64,000 nucleotides of DNA from contig CM114272.1 in assembly GCA_050084515.1 (NCBI GenBank), forward strand, positions 52,514,001 to 52,578,000. The letters are read 5' to 3'. The translations under genes were made by a program, and so were the position numbers. The DNA comes from Blasia pusilla. Lineage: Eukaryota; Marchantiophyta; Marchantiopsida; Blasiales. Under the pieces are notes generated by a model, which worked only from the letters and a program-made list of their open reading frames with translations, did not search any database and was not told the origin of the DNA. Below are positions 62,913-64,000 of the stretch, in pieces (within the stretch, counting starts at the first letter, position 1; the number at the start of each line of letters is the position of its first letter).

Positions 62913-64000
62913 GCCAAATTCCCACGATATGCATATCTCCCTGGAGTAATCCCTAGACCATGAAACGGGTGTCTCCTTCACCACACCACCCACGTCATGG
63001 AATGCCTGCGGAAGACAAGTCTATTATCCTCTCATCACAACCACGTAGAGTAGAAAAGAGCGCTGCCGAGGCGCGAACAAACTAGAGGTGCTAGACCGAA
63101 TTTATTCTAGTAATAATACGCGTTGGCTGTCTGTGTATTCCCTGCCTTTCCTCACTGTCAGGCTAGCGACATGCAATTAACACGACAATTCATCACTCCT
63201 CCCAATTTTCTTTCTCCAGTTGAGTATGCCAAACTCGCGACCAGTTTCCACCGAGACTGGCCATGCGGACGGAGCTCTGATGTCTTCCTTCGGTCTATGT
63301 CTGTAAACGTGACTTTCTAGGCCAGAGGACCTCGGCGTGTGCGTGGCTCCAGTCTAGATGGTCTCGAGTGCTCGAATCGTGGCGTGGGGATTCCTGAGAA
63401 CGCCGTGTGGGACCAGACGGCCGCGTCCTCCTGACCTCATCGCATCATTGGCGGGCCAGACTTCAGCGAGAATTACTGGCCTCCACTGCAGTCTTCATCC
63501 ATCTCATCCCGGGAAAAGAAGGCGCTCCCTCTTTGTCTCCGAGGCACCCAAGAGAAAGAAGAGTGGAATCGTGAACCTTATCTTTCCGTGACTTCCGAAA
63601 CGCTCGGAAGTTGGCTGGCCTTTATGGGGCGCTTCAGACCGTCGAACTAGCGAAGGCGGAAGACCCTCCGTCAAGTCTCGACGCTCCCGTGAATCCCGTC
63701 CACCGATCGAATCATGCGAGCCCAAAGAATCGCGATAGAGTCCGGACGGAAGATTCTTTGACCACCAGACTTCGACCTAAACCGGTTCCTGGGGATATAC
63801 AGCGAATCAGCGATGGAAGTGTCAGACGGTGGGGAGGATGGAATCCGATGGATGCGGGCCCACGTAGTAATTGCAATAATCTGTAATATTATTAGCAACA
63901 CGTGTCTCGGTAACAATCATCTTCACTCCACTTGTCTCTGGTATTGACATCTGTCCCTTGTAATGATTTTGTTTCACCTTAACTAAACCAGACGTCTCGG
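62913..64000. other. Right edge of window, no confident gene
   Basis: GC content rises after 63100. Open frames of 65-91 codons occur on both strands (for example 63358-63591 and 63611-63886) with no recognised domain. The edge of a further gene may begin here but cannot be judged from this window. Confidence 0.4.

Noticed and set aside
1-64000. CRISPR array, bacterial operon or riboswitch
   Set aside because: The spliced genes and plant transposons show nuclear plant DNA. No regularly spaced direct repeats with unique spacers were seen.

Overview
The window is plant nuclear DNA. It is AT-rich, gene-sparse and full of transposons. Four genes with short GT-AG introns can be rebuilt exon by exon, and all four match families found across land plants. 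I could not place the species. Nothing in the gene structures points specifically to a flowering plant, and a bryophyte, lycophyte or fern would fit as well.

Layout. A 141-bp Helitron (595-735) and a GC-rich island come first, followed by a complete four-exon PLAC8 / cell-number-regulator gene (2177-3068, +). Next is about 9 kb of AT-rich DNA with one hAT-type MITE (7484-7748) and a strong 20-bp-arm hairpin (4745-4789). A full-length 10.2-kb Helitron occupies 12286-22440. Both termini are recognisable, it sits between A and T, and it carries a decayed RepHel gene, an unrecognised possible cargo gene, tandem repeats and several perfect hairpins. A second hAT MITE and two small Helitrons lie at 22857-24062. 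An eight-exon LAZ1/TMEM184-type membrane protein gene (25537-30383, -) has its 5' region running to about 31.4 kb.

From 31.4 to 37.5 kb there is AT-rich DNA with an 8-bp-TSD MITE (32925-33179), a possible zinc-finger gene fragment and a near-perfect palindrome. Then comes a five-exon bifunctional folate enzyme gene, FolD type (37591-39717, +). From 40 to 57 kb there are only mobile-element remnants: a second copy of the MITE, a tail-to-head row of minus-strand Helitrons, a third hAT MITE, a solo LTR with 5-bp TSD and a diverged relative of that LTR. A seven-exon TBC-domain RabGAP gene (59495-62497, +) ends the window with both catalytic fingers intact.

The four host genes are unrelated in function (membrane/metal or size control, membrane trafficking and cell death, one-carbon metabolism, Rab GTPase control). 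They are neighbours, not a pathway. The most informative content is the transposons. Three copies of one hAT MITE family each keep a perfect 8-bp TSD, a second family shows the same, and small Helitrons share the opening bases of the large Helitron, which may have mobilised them.
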